From the NCBI RefSeq assembly GCF_003205195.1, contig NZ_QJRY01000004.1, positions 1-64,000 on the forward strand: DNA of 64,000 nt, read 5' to 3'. The notes beneath the pieces were generated by a model. The model did not search any database. It was not told the origin of the DNA and saw only the letters and a list, made by a program, of their open reading frames with translations. The first letter of the stretch is position 1. Each line of letters begins with the position of its first letter. This document shows, piece after piece, positions 45,005 through 54,576 of the stretch. The DNA is from Peteryoungia wuzhouensis (GTDB lineage: Bacteria > Pseudomonadota > Alphaproteobacteria > Rhizobiales > Rhizobiaceae). The translations under genes and the position numbers were made by a program.

Positions 45005-45643
45005 ATGTCCGCACTCATTGAAAAGCTGAACTGGCGCTACGCCACCAAGAAAATGGACCCGTCGAAGGTCGTTCCGGAAGACAAGGTTGAACGGATCGTC
45101 GAAGCGGCCCGCCTCGCACCGACCTCGAGCGGCTTGCAGCCCTTCGAAGTGATCGTCGTCACCAATCCGGACGTTCGCGCGCGGATCCAGGAAATCGCCT
45201 GGAACCAGGCCCAGGTCACCGAAGGCTCGCATCTGCTCGTCTTCGCCGCCTGGGACAACTACACCGCCGATCGCATCAACGACATGTTCGACCTGGTGAA
45301 CGAAGAACGCGGCTTTACCAATGAGGGCTGGGAAAACTATCGCCAGATGCTGCTCAACAGCTATCCCGCTCGCGACGAACAGGTGAACTTCGAACATGCC
45401 GCTCGCCAGGCCTATATCGGCTTCGGCATGTCGGTGGCAGCCGCTGCCTTCGAAGGCGTCGATGCCACGCCGATGGAAGGTTTCGACCCGGCCAAGCTCG
45501 ACGAAATCCTGGGCCTGCGCGAAAAGGGCCTGCGTTCCGTCACCATCCTGCCGCTCGGCTATCGTGCCGATGACGGTGACTGGCTGGTCAACCTGAAGAA
45601 GGTGCGCCGCCCGAAGGACCAGTTCGTCTCGCTCGTCGCCTGA
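45005..45643 (+). CDS. NAD(P)H-dependent nitroreductase family oxidoreductase
   Basis: A 212-residue FMN-dependent enzyme of the NfsB group. The N-terminal RYATKKMD and APTSSGLQPFEVIVV contact FMN, and GLREKGLRSVTILPLGYR is the usual C-terminal block. It reduces quinones, nitro compounds or similar electrophiles. AGGAG precedes the ATG. Its divergent HxlR neighbour fits induction by such compounds. Confidence 0.9.
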   Translation: MSALIEKLNWRYATKKMDPSKVVPEDKVERIVEAARLAPTSSGLQPFEVIVVTNPDVRARIQEIAWNQAQVTEGSHLLVFAAWDNYTADRINDMFDLVNEERGFTNEGWENYRQMLLNSYPARDEQVNFEHAARQAYIGFGMSVAAAAFEGVDATPMEGFDPAKLDEILGLREKGLRSVTILPLGYRADDGDWLVNLKKVRRPKDQFVSLVA

Positions 45644-45685
45644 CGATCGCACTTTTCAGCGCTGGCACCTCCAGGCCGGCCTGCC

Positions 45686-45713
45686 AAGGGCTTCGGGAAA
45701 CCGGAGCCCTTTT
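45686..45713 (+). terminator. Intrinsic terminator after the nitroreductase gene
   Basis: AAGGGCT-TCGG pairs with CCGG-AGCCCTT around a GAAA tetraloop, followed by TTTT. It lies 43 bases after the stop. Confidence 0.85.
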
Positions 45714-45839
45714 GCCGTTCAGAATGCCGCACTCCATTAGAATTCCCGCACTATCCGATATTTGTCAAACCTGTCAGTATGTTAAGTCAAATTGAACACA
45801 TTCTCTGTCAGGGTGCCCGGAAAGCCAGGACAGTATCGC

Positions 45840-48077
45840 ATGCGGCTTCGCGGAACATATAATCGACTGAAGTCGCACGTAAATCGCCGTATGGCGGTGA
45901 CCGGCATGCTGCTGGTCTTTGCCATGCTCGCCGTCATGGTGACGAGCATCGTGCTGACTGCGCTCGATCGGGTGGCCAGCAATGCCAACCATCTCGACGA
46001 AGAGCGGTCGCGCGAGACGCTGGTCGGTGCGATCCAGACCTTCAAGTTCCAGCTGGGTGCAACCCTGAATGACTACGCCGCCTGGGACGATGCTGCCGAG
46101 AACGTCTATACGGCGCCCGATGCAGACTGGGTGATCAGCAATTTCGGCGATATGACCTTCGAGAGCGACCTGTTCGATGTCGCCATCGTGCTCGACCAGA
46201 ACGGTCGCTCCGGCATGGCCTATTCCGATGGAAAGCCGCTCGAACGCGGGGGCAAAGGATATCTGCCTGACGATCTGATGATGCTCTTCGATCAGGTGCG
46301 TTCCGCAGGCAGCGGCGAAGTTCCGCAGGCGCTCGGCTTCGTTCGCACGGTCAAGGGTGTCGGTGCCGCCGGCGTTGCGCTGATCCGGAAGAAGTCCGGT
46401 GAGATCGAGGTCGATCCGGCCAAACGTTCCTATCTCGTCTTCATCCGGCATATCTCGCGCGACAAGGTCGAACGGATCTCCAGTGCCTATGTCTTGCCGG
46501 GCCTGGTTCTGGCGGCCCCCTCCTACCGCTCGACCCATGCGGTGACGATCGAATCCACATCCGGCATCTCGCTTGCCTCCTTGGCCTGGACACCCCGGGC
46601 ACCCGGTGACATCAGCCGGGAGCAGGTGGAACCGCTGGTCAAGGCCGCGCTGGTGATGGTGGCCGTCTACTGCCTTCTGCTCTTCATCATCGGCAACAGC
46701 GTCGTGCGTCGTTTGCGAACGGATGAGGCGGCGGCCCTGAAGCTTGCACGAACCGACCGGCTGAGCGGACTTGCCAATCGCGACGGCCTGCATGTGCTGC
46801 TCGACCAGGCGCTTGCGGAAGCCCGTCTCGATGGCAGCGACGTCGTGCTGTTGTATCTCGATCTCGATGGCTTCAAGGAGGTCAACGATTCCTATGGCCA
46901 TGCGGTCGGCGACAGCCTGATCCGGGCCGTCTCGGCCGGGCTTGCGGTGCTGGTCGGCGGGAATGCCGCCTTGTCGCGCATCGGCGGGGATGAATTCGGC
47001 ATCGTGTTCTTTGGCGCAGATGCGGAGGAGCGGGCAATCTCCGTCGCCGAGGCGATCCTGGGCTTCTTCGGCGAGCCGCTGCCGCTCGGCGAGCGGGTCG
47101 TTTCCGTCGGCTGCAGCCTTGGCCTGGCGCTTTCCCCCGAGGGCACCATCGACGGCGGCGAGCTGACGCGGCAGGCGGACATGGCCATGTATGCCTCGAA
47201 GGAAAGCGGTCGCGGACGCTGGACGGCCTATCATCCGCAGATGGACGAGGAGCGCGAGACCCGCAACCAGATGGCGCTCGACCTTCGTGCCGCCATCGAC
47301 AACGAGGACATCCAGGTCGTCTACCAGCCGGTGGTGGATTCCTCGACCTTCGAACTTGTCAGCGTCGAGGCGCTGGCGCGTTGGAATCGGCCGGGTCACG
47401 GGCCGGTGTCGCCGGACGTCTTCATTCCGATCGCCGAGGCGAGCGGCCTCATCGACCGTCTCGGTCTCGATGTTCTGCGGCAGTCGCTGATGCAGCTTGC
47501 CGAATGGCCGGGGCTGAAGCTCTCGGTCAACGTCTCACCGGGCCAGTTCCGCGACCCCGCCTTTGCCGGCCATGTGGCGGACCTGTTCTACGTCACCGGC
47601 ATCGATCCGCACCGGGTCGTGCTGGAAATGACCGAGACCTATTTCATCCAGAATCCCGAGCGGGCCCGGACCGTTCTGGAGCGGTTGCGCAAGATCGGCG
47701 TGCAGATCGCCCTTGACGATTTCGGCTCCGGTTTCTCCAGCGTCGGGTACCTGCGCCAGTTCGGTTTCGACCGGATGAAGATCGACAAATCCCTGGTGCA
47801 GTCGCTCGGCGACGGACACAGGGCGGTGGAGATGCTGCAGGCCACCGTGGCGCTGGCGCGTTCGCTCGATGTGCCGGTGACCGCAGAAGGGGTGGAGACG
47901 GATCAGCAGGCCGTCAATCTGCGTCTGGCCGGCTGCGACCAGTTGCAGGGTTATCTGTTCGGCCGTCCGTGCAGCCCTGCCGATATCGATGCGCTTCGGC
48001 TCCGGCCGATGGACCTGAGGGCCAAGGCGGCGGCGATCGCCTTTGCGCATCCGCGCGACGTTTCCTCCGCGCGCTGA
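45840..48077 (+). CDS. CHASE4-GGDEF-EAL cyclic di-GMP signalling protein
   Basis: A 745-residue membrane sensor from the ATG at 45840, with AGGA upstream. Two membrane helices (about 20-43 and 265-288) bracket a periplasmic CHASE4 sensor, shown by NDYAAWDDAAENVY and DWVISNFGD. A GGDEF domain follows with an intact RIGGDEFG, then an EAL domain with SVEALARWNR, DDFGSGFSS and EGVET. Both catalytic motifs look complete, so it could make and break cyclic di-GMP. It stands alone; output is probably motility or surface attachment. Confidence 0.92.
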   Translation: MRLRGTYNRLKSHVNRRMAVTGMLLVFAMLAVMVTSIVLTALDRVASNANHLDEERSRETLVGAIQTFKFQLGATLNDYAAWDDAAENVYTAPDADWVISNFGDMTFESDLFDVAIVLDQNGRSGMAYSDGKPLERGGKGYLPDDLMMLFDQVRSAGSGEVPQALGFVRTVKGVGAAGVALIRKKSGEIEVDPAKRSYLVFIRHISRDKVERISSAYVLPGLVLAAPSYRSTHAVTIESTSGISLASLAWTPRAPGDISREQVEPLVKAALVMVAVYCLLLFIIGNSVVRRLRTDEAAALKLARTDRLSGLANRDGLHVLLDQALAEARLDGSDVVLLYLDLDGFKEVNDSYGHAVGDSLIRAVSAGLAVLVGGNAALSRIGGDEFGIVFFGADAEERAISVAEAILGFFGEPLPLGERVVSVGCSLGLALSPEGTIDGGELTRQADMAMYASKESGRGRWTAYHPQMDEERETRNQMALDLRAAIDNEDIQVVYQPVVDSSTFELVSVEALARWNRPGHGPVSPDVFIPIAEASGLIDRLGLDVLRQSLMQLAEWPGLKLSVNVSPGQFRDPAFAGHVADLFYVTGIDPHRVVLEMTETYFIQNPERARTVLERLRKIGVQIALDDFGSGFSSVGYLRQFGFDRMKIDKSLVQSLGDGHRAVEMLQATVALARSLDVPVTAEGVETDQQAVNLRLAGCDQLQGYLFGRPCSPADIDALRLRPMDLRAKAAAIAFAHPRDVSSAR

Positions 48078-48175
48078 GCATTCGACACGGTTTCCGGAGC
48101 CATCGACGGCTTCTCGCATTGTCCCGGCAGAAGGGGGATGCGATCTCCGGCTGAGCCGGCATCACCGGATGCCGT

Positions 48176-49120
48176 TCAGCTGCCGATATGGCGTTCGCCA
48201 CGCTTCTTTGCGAGTGCGATCTGCAGCTGGCGCTGGCGATAGCGGTCGCGGTCGGCTTCCGTGCGGCTTTCATAGCAATGGCTGCAGGAGACGCCTTCCT
48301 CGTAGTGGGGATGGGTCAGTTCTTCTGCGGTGATCGGGTTGCGGCAGGCGTGGCAGAGCTTGTGATTGCCTTCCTTCAGCCCATGGGTCACCGAAACGCG
48401 CTCGTCAAAGACGAAGCAGGCGCCGTCCCAGAGGCTCTGTTCTTCCGGCACTTCCTCGAGATATTTCAGGATGCCGCCCTTGAGGTGGTAGACCTCGTCA
48501 AAACCCTGCTGCTTCATGAAGGCGGTCGCCTTCTCGCAACGGATGCCGCCGGTGCAATACATGGCGATCTTCGGCTTGTTGTGCAGGCCGGGATTGTTCT
48601 TCACCCAGTCCGGAAACTCACGAAACGTTTTGGTGTTCGGATCAACGGCACCGCGGAAGATGCCGATCGCCGTCTCATAGTCGTTGCGGGTGTCGATGAC
48701 GATCGTCTCCGGGTCGGAGATCAGCTCGTTCCAGTCCTTCGGGTCGACATAGGTGCCAACGATCTCGTTGGGGTCGATGTCCTCGACACCCATCGTCACG
48801 ATCTCCTTCTTCAGACGCACCTTCATGCGCAGGAAGGGCATCTTGGATGCGCGGCTTTCCTTATGCACCAAAGCGGTGAATTCCGGCTGGCTGCGGATGT
48901 AGGCGAGAACGTTTGTTATGCCCGCATCGGTGCCGGCAATCGTGCCGTTGATGCCCTCATGGGCGATCAGCAGGGTGCCCTTCACGCCTTCGGCCTTGCA
49001 CAGGCTCTCGAGCGGTTCGCGAAAACTCTCGAAGCGCGGAAACTTGGCGAAGTGATAGAGGGCGGCAACCAGGAAGGCGCCGCCTTCTTCGTGGCGGGGG
49101 GCTTGATCGATCTGTGTCAT
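48176..49120 (-). CDS. trhO: tRNA uridine-34 hydroxylase TrhO, rhodanese family
   Basis: A 314-residue rhodanese-like enzyme of the YceA/TrhO family, making 5-hydroxyuridine at position 34 of tRNAs. The N-terminal domain has [12 protein letters not shown]; the rhodanese loop is [11 protein letters not shown] with Cys189 and Cys194. A C-terminal CHACR...CSHCYES segment may bind metal. ATG at 49120 gives the standard start. Confidence 0.93.
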   Translation of the reverse strand: MTQIDQAPRHEEGGAFLVAALYHFAKFPRFESFREPLESLCKAEGVKGTLLIAHEGINGTIAGTDAGITNVLAYIRSQPEFTALVHKESRASKMPFLRMKVRLKKEIVTMGVEDIDPNEIVGTYVDPKDWNELISDPETIVIDTRNDYETAIGIFRGAVDPNTKTFREFPDWVKNNPGLHNKPKIAMYCTGGIRCEKATAFMKQQGFDEVYHLKGGILKYLEEVPEEQSLWDGACFVFDERVSVTHGLKEGNHKLCHACRNPITAEELTHPHYEEGVSCSHCYESRTEADRDRYRQRQLQIALAKKRGERHIGS

Positions 49121-49224
49121 GGCCTGCGAAATACCGCCTCGGCCCTTGCCGTGCAACGGATTTCCGCACAGCGCGCGAAGTTTGAAATCTGTCAAATTTC
49201 GCGCGCCCTGCGGCTGATCCAGGA

Positions 49225-49590
49225 TCAGGCTGGCGGGTTGAAGACGCGGATGCGGTGGCCGTCCGGATCCGCGACCGCAAAGGTCCGGCCGAAATCGGCC
49301 TCGATGGGGGCCTGCAGGACCGGGATGCCAAGCGCCTTCCAGCGTTCGTGGGTGGCGTCGACATCGGCAGCGCTCGGCGCGCGGATGGCCAGTTCGCAGC
49401 CGCCGCCGGTGAACTGCGCCTGCGGTTCGACGCCCGCGCGGCTCCAGAGACCGAGAACGAGGCCTGTCGGCAGGCGGAAGAGGGAGAAGGTGTCGGCGCG
49501 TTCGGTGGGTGCTACGCCGAAGAGCTTTGCGTAGAAATCGGCGCTTGCTGCAGCGTTCTCGACATAGAGAATGGTCATTGCGGGTGTCAT
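49225..49590 (-). CDS. VOC (glyoxalase-like) protein
   Basis: A 121-residue vicinal-oxygen-chelate fold protein with [20 protein letters not shown] at the start and [18 protein letters not shown] at the end. ATG at 49590 is chosen because AGGAG stands seven bases upstream. It follows a WYL-domain regulator on the same strand after 63 bases. Such proteins may be dioxygenases, glyoxalases or antibiotic-binding proteins; not determinable here. Confidence 0.85.
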   Translation of the reverse strand: MTPAMTILYVENAAASADFYAKLFGVAPTERADTFSLFRLPTGLVLGLWSRAGVEPQAQFTGGGCELAIRAPSAADVDATHERWKALGIPVLQAPIEADFGRTFAVADPDGHRIRVFNPPA

Positions 49591-49653
49591 CGTCATCTCC
49601 TGTGGGGTTGATGACGCGACCTTAGCCCCTGATGCTGCCAAAAACTGTCAGCA

Positions 49654-50352
49654 TCATTTCAAGGTGCCGTCGGGGATGGCATTCTGTTGCCGCCAGGCCT
49701 TGAGGAGGGTGGTGCGACGCTTCGGGTAGCGCGTCTCGCCGGCCACGGCGCTTTCGATGCGATCGGTGCGGAAATGGCGGAAATCGTCGCGCAAAGTGCA
49801 CCAGGCGACCAAGACCCTGACGCCGTCGAAGAAGGTGAGGGCGCAGGGCCAGACGGTGCGGCTGGAGAGGTCGCCGCGCTGGTCACGATAGGCGATCAGA
49901 AGCGGCTTTTCGTGGCGCAGGGCCTGGCGAAGCCTGTCGAGGTCCACCCGTTCGGTCGCAAGCGGGGCGCCCGGGCCGACGAGCAGGGGAACATCCGCCA
50001 TGTCGCGACGCAGGTCTTCGGGCAGCACGGCGTCGATCTTGGCGAGTGCGTTGCGGGCGGCAGAGGCGATGGCGGTGTCCGTGCGCTTTTCGACGAAGCG
50101 GAAGCCGAGCATCAGCGCCTCGATCTCCTCGCGGGTGAACATCAGGGGCGGCAGCATATAGCCGGGGCGCAGCACATACCCGATGCCGGCCTCGCCCTCG
50201 ATATCCGCGCCTTCGGCCTGGAGGGTGGCGATGTCGCGGTAGAGCGTGCGCAGCGAAACGCCGGTTTCGGCCGCCAGTGTCGCGCCGCTCACCGGCAAGC
50301 GGTGCCGGCGCAGGACCTGCAACAAAGAGAGAAGGCGTTGCGAGCGGCTCAT
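49654..50352 (-). CDS. YafY-type HTH/WYL domain regulator
   Basis: A 232-residue regulator with an N-terminal winged helix (RSQRLLSLLQVLRRHRLPVS, then VSLRTLYRDIATLQAEG) and a WYL ligand domain containing LIAYRDQRGDLSSRTVWPCA and RVLVAWCTLRDDFRHFRTDR. The family usually controls the adjacent gene, here the VOC protein. Starts six bases after the CHAD gene stop. Confidence 0.9.
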   Translation of the reverse strand: MSRSQRLLSLLQVLRRHRLPVSGATLAAETGVSLRTLYRDIATLQAEGADIEGEAGIGYVLRPGYMLPPLMFTREEIEALMLGFRFVEKRTDTAIASAARNALAKIDAVLPEDLRRDMADVPLLVGPGAPLATERVDLDRLRQALRHEKPLLIAYRDQRGDLSSRTVWPCALTFFDGVRVLVAWCTLRDDFRHFRTDRIESAVAGETRYPKRRTTLLKAWRQQNAIPDGTLK

Positions 50353-50358
50353 GCGCTG

Positions 50359-51288
50359 TCAGCTGCGCCCGGACGTCTCGCCGATGGCGGCGGCGGTCCA
50401 CAGGATTTCGATCACATCCGCCTCCCGTCGCGGCCGATCGGCAAAGATGCTGCCGGCCAGCGCCAGGGCTTCGCGGCGCAGGTCCTGTTGCCGACGGATG
50501 ATGATGGCCAGCAGGAAGGCCTGGCCTTCGCCATCGCCGAACAGGTCGGGTTCGCTGTCGAACAGTTCGGTGAGAACCGTCAGGTCATGCTCGCGGCCGA
50601 GCAGGTCGACCAGATGTTTGGCCTCCCGGCGCTTGGCGGCGAAGGCGCTCGGCCAGAGTTCGCGCAGCAGGGAAAGGTTCATCCAATAGGTCTGGGCTGC
50701 CTTGCGCAGGTCATGGAAGGCTTCGCCGTGGCCTTCACCCTTGCAGGTGTGCAGCGCCTCATGGCCCCGCTTCAGGGCCTTGCGCCAGCCTTTGGCGAGC
50801 AGACGGGCCGCAGGCCCCGCCTTGGACGGCAGGTCGAGTTCATCAAGGGCCGTGATGGCGGATCGGCATTCGTCGATGACGCGGGCCACCTTGTCTTCGA
50901 GATCCTTCTCGCTTGCGGCGATATCGTCGCGACGCAGTTGCAGAACCGTGCGCGTCGCCGCCAGTGTTTCACTTTCGTCGTCGTTGAGCGCAAAGCCGGC
51001 CAGATGCGTCACGGTCTCCATCAGCGCGGTGGCATCTCGGATGCGAGACAGGCTGCGGGCAATGTCACGCAGGCGTTCGTTTTCGCGGGTCTGGAAGGAT
51101 TTGTCGGCATCGGCGACGAGGCGCAAAAGGCCGCGGACGCGCTTGAACTTCTTGCGCGCTTCGTGAATGACCTCGTGCAGGCCGTCCGGGCGGTCGCTCA
51201 GAACGGCGATGGCGATGCTCAGCTGGTGGCGGGCGACGGACCGGACCTCGGCGGACAGGTCCCTGTCCGGCCTAATGCGATATGGCAT
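50359..51288 (-). CDS. CHAD domain protein
   Basis: A 309-residue all-helical CHAD protein. Conserved basic residues, including His38 and His42 in LHEVIHEARKKFKRVRGLLR, and a second set in AFHDLRKAAQTYWMNLSLLR, form the polyphosphate-binding surface known for this family. It overlaps the CYTH gene by 17 bases. CHAD proteins bind inorganic polyphosphate; here the domain is separate from, but coupled with, a CYTH enzyme. Confidence 0.92.
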   Translation of the reverse strand: MPYRIRPDRDLSAEVRSVARHQLSIAIAVLSDRPDGLHEVIHEARKKFKRVRGLLRLVADADKSFQTRENERLRDIARSLSRIRDATALMETVTHLAGFALNDDESETLAATRTVLQLRRDDIAASEKDLEDKVARVIDECRSAITALDELDLPSKAGPAARLLAKGWRKALKRGHEALHTCKGEGHGEAFHDLRKAAQTYWMNLSLLRELWPSAFAAKRREAKHLVDLLGREHDLTVLTELFDSEPDLFGDGEGQAFLLAIIIRRQQDLRREALALAGSIFADRPRREADVIEILWTAAAIGETSGRS

Positions 51289-51760
51289 GCACCAGCTCCG
51301 GCCGCAGTCTCTGGGTGGCCAGGGCCTGGTTGGAATAGCGCTTGTCGCCGGTCACCTCCTGGCCGAGCCAAGCGGGAAGCAAGGGCTCGTCCTCTTCGGA
51401 GGCCATCTCGACCTCGGCGATCACCAGGCCGCGATAGGCGCCCTCGAAGACGTCGATTTCCCAGGTGAAACCCTTGAAATCGACGGTGTAGCGCGTCTTC
51501 TCGATGACATTGCCGGTGGCAAATTCGATCATTTCCAGCGCGTCTTCATGGGGGATGTCGTATTCGAATTCGTCGCGTGTCAGCAGGCCCGTGCCGAACT
51601 TGATCGTCAGCTGCGCTGTCTCGTCATTGCGGGTGCGGATGCGCACCGAACGGTCGGGCTCGGCTGTGACATAGGCTTGTCTGATCCGAGTCCGGGATGT
51701 CACGCCGGCTTTCCAACCGTCATTGCGGACCAGAAACTTGCGTTCGATTTCCTTCGCCAT
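51272..51760 (-). CDS. CYTH domain triphosphatase
   Basis: A 162-residue CYTH (triphosphate tunnel) enzyme. The ExExK signature is Glu4-Glu6-Lys8 in MAKEIERKFLV; charged strands such as RSVRIRTRND and LTIKFGTG line the tunnel, with EVEMASEEDEPLLPAW near the end. It probably hydrolyses inorganic triphosphate. First gene of a CYTH-CHAD unit; larger relatives such as E. coli YgiF fuse both domains. Confidence 0.93.
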   Translation of the reverse strand: MAKEIERKFLVRNDGWKAGVTSRTRIRQAYVTAEPDRSVRIRTRNDETAQLTIKFGTGLLTRDEFEYDIPHEDALEMIEFATGNVIEKTRYTVDFKGFTWEIDVFEGAYRGLVIAEVEMASEEDEPLLPAWLGQEVTGDKRYSNQALATQRLRPELVHAISH

Positions 51761-51914
51761 ACCCACTCGCTCCGAAAAATTACGCAGTGCAACCATAGAC
51801 GACGAGGTGCTGTTAGGAAACCGGAAAGATTCCGTGTTAGCGGTCAGTCTCGACAAGTGCCGCCATGCGCGGTACTGAGATCTCCAATCTAATCGTTTTA
51901 AAGAGGCCTCCGTC

Positions 51915-52553
51915 ATGGGCGAAAAAACCGCGAAGCTGCTCTCCACCCTGAAGCTCCAGCCGGTCGTTCCGGTGTTGATCATCGAGGATGCCAAGTCGGC
52001 CGTTCCGCTGGCGCGCGCCCTGGTGGCCGGCGGTTTGAAGGCGATCGAGATCACGCTGCGCACGGCTGCAGCACTCGAGGCCGTCCGCCTGGTGGCCGAG
52101 GAAGTGGAGGGTGCCGTGGTCGGCGCCGGCACCATTCTCAATGCGAGCCATTATGCCGCAGCCGTCGATGCTGGTTCGCAGTTCATCGTCAGCCCCGGTA
52201 CGACGCAGGAACTGCTCGACGTGGCGCGCCAGTCGGACATTCCACTGCTGCCGGGTGCGGCGACCGCCTCGGAAGTCATGGCTCTGCGCGAAGAGGGCTA
52301 CGAGGTGCTGAAGTTCTTCCCCGCCGAACAGGCCGGTGGTGCCGCCTATCTCAAGGCACTGTCGTCGCCGCTCGCCGGCACGCTGTTCTGCCCAACCGGT
52401 GGCATCTCGCTGAAGAACGCCATGGATTATCTCTCGCTGCCGAACGTCGTCTGTGTCGGCGGCTCCTGGGTTGCGCCGAAGGAACTAGTCTCGGCCGGTG
52501 ACTGGGCCGGCATCACCAAGCTCGCCAGCGAGGCGGCCGCCCTCAAGGGCTGA
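51915..52553 (+). CDS. eda: 2-dehydro-3-deoxy-6-phosphogluconate aldolase
   Basis: A 212-residue class I aldolase of the Entner-Doudoroff pathway, cleaving KDPG to pyruvate and glyceraldehyde 3-phosphate. Catalytic Glu45 (EITLRT) and Schiff-base Lys133 (VLKFFPAE) are at the E. coli positions; PTGGIS is the phosphate-binding loop. GAGG precedes the ATG. This route is central for sugar use in rhizobia. Confidence 0.94.
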   Translation: MGEKTAKLLSTLKLQPVVPVLIIEDAKSAVPLARALVAGGLKAIEITLRTAAALEAVRLVAEEVEGAVVGAGTILNASHYAAAVDAGSQFIVSPGTTQELLDVARQSDIPLLPGAATASEVMALREEGYEVLKFFPAEQAGGAAYLKALSSPLAGTLFCPTGGISLKNAMDYLSLPNVVCVGGSWVAPKELVSAGDWAGITKLASEAAALKG

Positions 52554-52639
52554 GACTTCGGCGGGAACCTCCGGTCTCCAATTGTATTCAGCGTCCTGGT
52601 TCCTATCTAGGGAACGAGACGCTGAACCAGGAGACCACA

Positions 52640-53338
52640 ATGTTCGACGCCAAGAAACTGCTGGACCAATTCCTCGGATCGCAGATGCCGGGAAGCACCG
52701 GTTCGATCGGCCAGAAGGGCACTGATCTTATCGGCATGGCCAAGTCCAATCCCTGGAAGACCGGTGCGCTGGCTGCCGTCCTGCTTGGCACCAGGACCGG
52801 CCGGTCGCTGGGCGGTGGTGCCTTGAAGCTTGGCGGCCTCGCCGTGATCGCCGGCCTCGGTTACCAGGCCTACAAGAATTACCAGTCCGGCCAGGCACCC
52901 GAGCCGAAGCAGGCACTGCCGGAACTGCTTCCGCCGCCATCGGATTCGGCCTTCAGCACGGAACCTTCCGCCGTCAGCAATGATTTCGCGATCGGTCTCC
53001 TGCGCGCGATGATCGCGGCTGCCAAGGCGGACGGCCACATCGATGCCGAAGAGCGCAGCCGGATCATGGACAAGATCCACCTGTCCGGTCTCGGCTCCGA
53101 GGCGGAAGCCTTTATCGAAGGCGAACTTGCCAAGCCGACGGATATGGACGCGCTGATCGCCTCTGCCGTCACCGAAGAGCAGAAGGTCGAGCTCTACACC
53201 GCCTCGCGGCTTGCCATCGAGCCGGACACACGCACCGAACGCGGCTATCTCGACATGCTGGCCGGCCGGCTTGGTCTTGCCGATGCACTGGTCGAGCATA
53301 TCGAGGCGACAGTGTCGTCTGCCAAGGTCAGTCTCTAA
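52640..53338 (+). CDS. DUF533/YebE-like inner-membrane protein with TerB-like domain
   Basis: A 232-residue protein with a glycine-rich hydrophobic region (about 43-76) and a helical TerB-like C-terminal domain (about 105-230) with AAAKADGHIDAEERSRIMDK. It matches the YebE/DUF533 family in length and order. AGGAG precedes the ATG. Function unknown; the TerB-like domain suggests metal or membrane stress. Confidence 0.88.
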   Translation: MFDAKKLLDQFLGSQMPGSTGSIGQKGTDLIGMAKSNPWKTGALAAVLLGTRTGRSLGGGALKLGGLAVIAGLGYQAYKNYQSGQAPEPKQALPELLPPPSDSAFSTEPSAVSNDFAIGLLRAMIAAAKADGHIDAEERSRIMDKIHLSGLGSEAEAFIEGELAKPTDMDALIASAVTEEQKVELYTASRLAIEPDTRTERGYLDMLAGRLGLADALVEHIEATVSSAKVSL

Positions 53339-53437
53339 GCGCTGCGGCATCGGGGCAGGGGGCCGCCTTGCCCCGACGGTTGCCTTTGGCCGGCCGGTGG
53401 CCTAAGCCTCAGGCAATCAGTTAGCCGGAGGCCCGCC

Positions 53438-54142
53438 ATGCGCGATCTGTCCACGTTCAAGGGATGTGCCGCTCCCCAGCCCGTTCGGCTGGAGGGGCGT
53501 TTTGTCGTTGTCGAACCCTATGACCGCGCAGCGCATCTGGAGGCGCTGTGGGACGGGCTCGGCGGCATGGAGATCAATCCGCTGCTCACCTATTTCACCC
53601 AGCCCGATTTCGGCGGTCTTGCCGATTTCGACGCCTGGCTGAGTGCTGTCCAGAAGGGCGGCTGGGTGACGGAAGTGTTTCGCGACAAGGCAACGGGCCA
53701 GGTGGTCGGAATGGCGAACTACATGCGGCCGGACCCGGCGAATGGCGTGGTCGAGATCGGTGGCGTGGCGCATGGGCCCGCCATGAGCCGCACGCCGCTT
53801 GCGACAGAGGCGCATTACCTTCTGGCGAAACACGTGTTCGAAGACCTCGGTTATCGCCGCTACGAGTGGAAGTGTCACAACGAGAATGCGCCGAGCAAGG
53901 CTTCTGCGGTCCGTTACGGCTTCCAGTTCGAAGGCGTCTTCCGCCAGCACATGCTGTCCAAGGGCAAGAACCGCGACACGGCCTGGTTCTCGATGATCGA
54001 CAGCGAATGGCCCTTGATCGGGGCTGCTTTCGAGGCGTGGCTGGCACCGGAGAATTTTGACGCCGAGGGCAAGCAGAAGCAGAAGCTGGAAGACCTGCGG
54101 GCTGGCATTGCCGCGTCCGATCCGGCCGCCAAACAGGCATAA
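53438..54142 (+). CDS. GNAT family acetyltransferase (RimJ/RimL-like)
   Basis: A 234-residue protein of the RimJ/RimL type of GNAT acetyltransferases. VGMANYMRPDPANGVVEIGG forms the central strands, and KHVFEDLGYRRYEWKCHNEN with SKASAVRYGFQFEGVFRQHM is the usual C-terminal pattern of this branch. GGAGG precedes the ATG. It may acetylate an amino group of a protein or small molecule; target unknown. Confidence 0.88.
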   Translation: MRDLSTFKGCAAPQPVRLEGRFVVVEPYDRAAHLEALWDGLGGMEINPLLTYFTQPDFGGLADFDAWLSAVQKGGWVTEVFRDKATGQVVGMANYMRPDPANGVVEIGGVAHGPAMSRTPLATEAHYLLAKHVFEDLGYRRYEWKCHNENAPSKASAVRYGFQFEGVFRQHMLSKGKNRDTAWFSMIDSEWPLIGAAFEAWLAPENFDAEGKQKQKLEDLRAGIAASDPAAKQA

Positions 54143-54161
54143 GACAAGGAAAGACGGTTTC

Positions 54162-54563
54162 GTGGAAAAGAACATCTTCAGCATCATCCTGAATGTCGGC
54201 ACGGTGCTGGTCGTCGCGGCGCTTGCCTATGGCAGCTATCTCAACACGACGGTCGCCTATTCGGTCGGGATCTGCGTGTCGATCGGTCTCGTCGTCTACG
54301 CCTTCCGCTTCCTGCCAGCACCGAAGCGCAGGCCCCGGACGGATGGCAGTGCTGCGGCTGGCGCGCCCAAGTCGCCGGCGGTCTCCGCCGCCGTCATCGT
54401 CGTGGTCGTTGTGGGTCTGATGCTGCTCCTGCCGACCATCGTGCTCGGCATTGGTGCCTATTCGCCGGAACTCGGCGCCTTCGTCGGTGCGATCGGGCTG
54501 ATGGCAATGTTCCTCATCCTGTGGCTCCGTTCGCGCTACCAGCGCAGCCACGAGAACGACTGA
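54162..54563 (+). CDS. Small integral membrane protein
   Basis: A 133-residue protein from a GTG at 54162, with AAGGA eleven bases upstream. Four hydrophobic segments (about 8-26, 29-47, 72-97, 103-123) and a basic loop (PKRRPRTDG) are visible. It follows the acetyltransferase gene by 19 bases and probably shares its message. I do not recognise the family. Confidence 0.7.
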   Translation: MEKNIFSIILNVGTVLVVAALAYGSYLNTTVAYSVGICVSIGLVVYAFRFLPAPKRRPRTDGSAAAGAPKSPAVSAAVIVVVVVGLMLLLPTIVLGIGAYSPELGAFVGAIGLMAMFLILWLRSRYQRSHEND

Positions 54564-54576
54564 CCCAAGGGATAAC

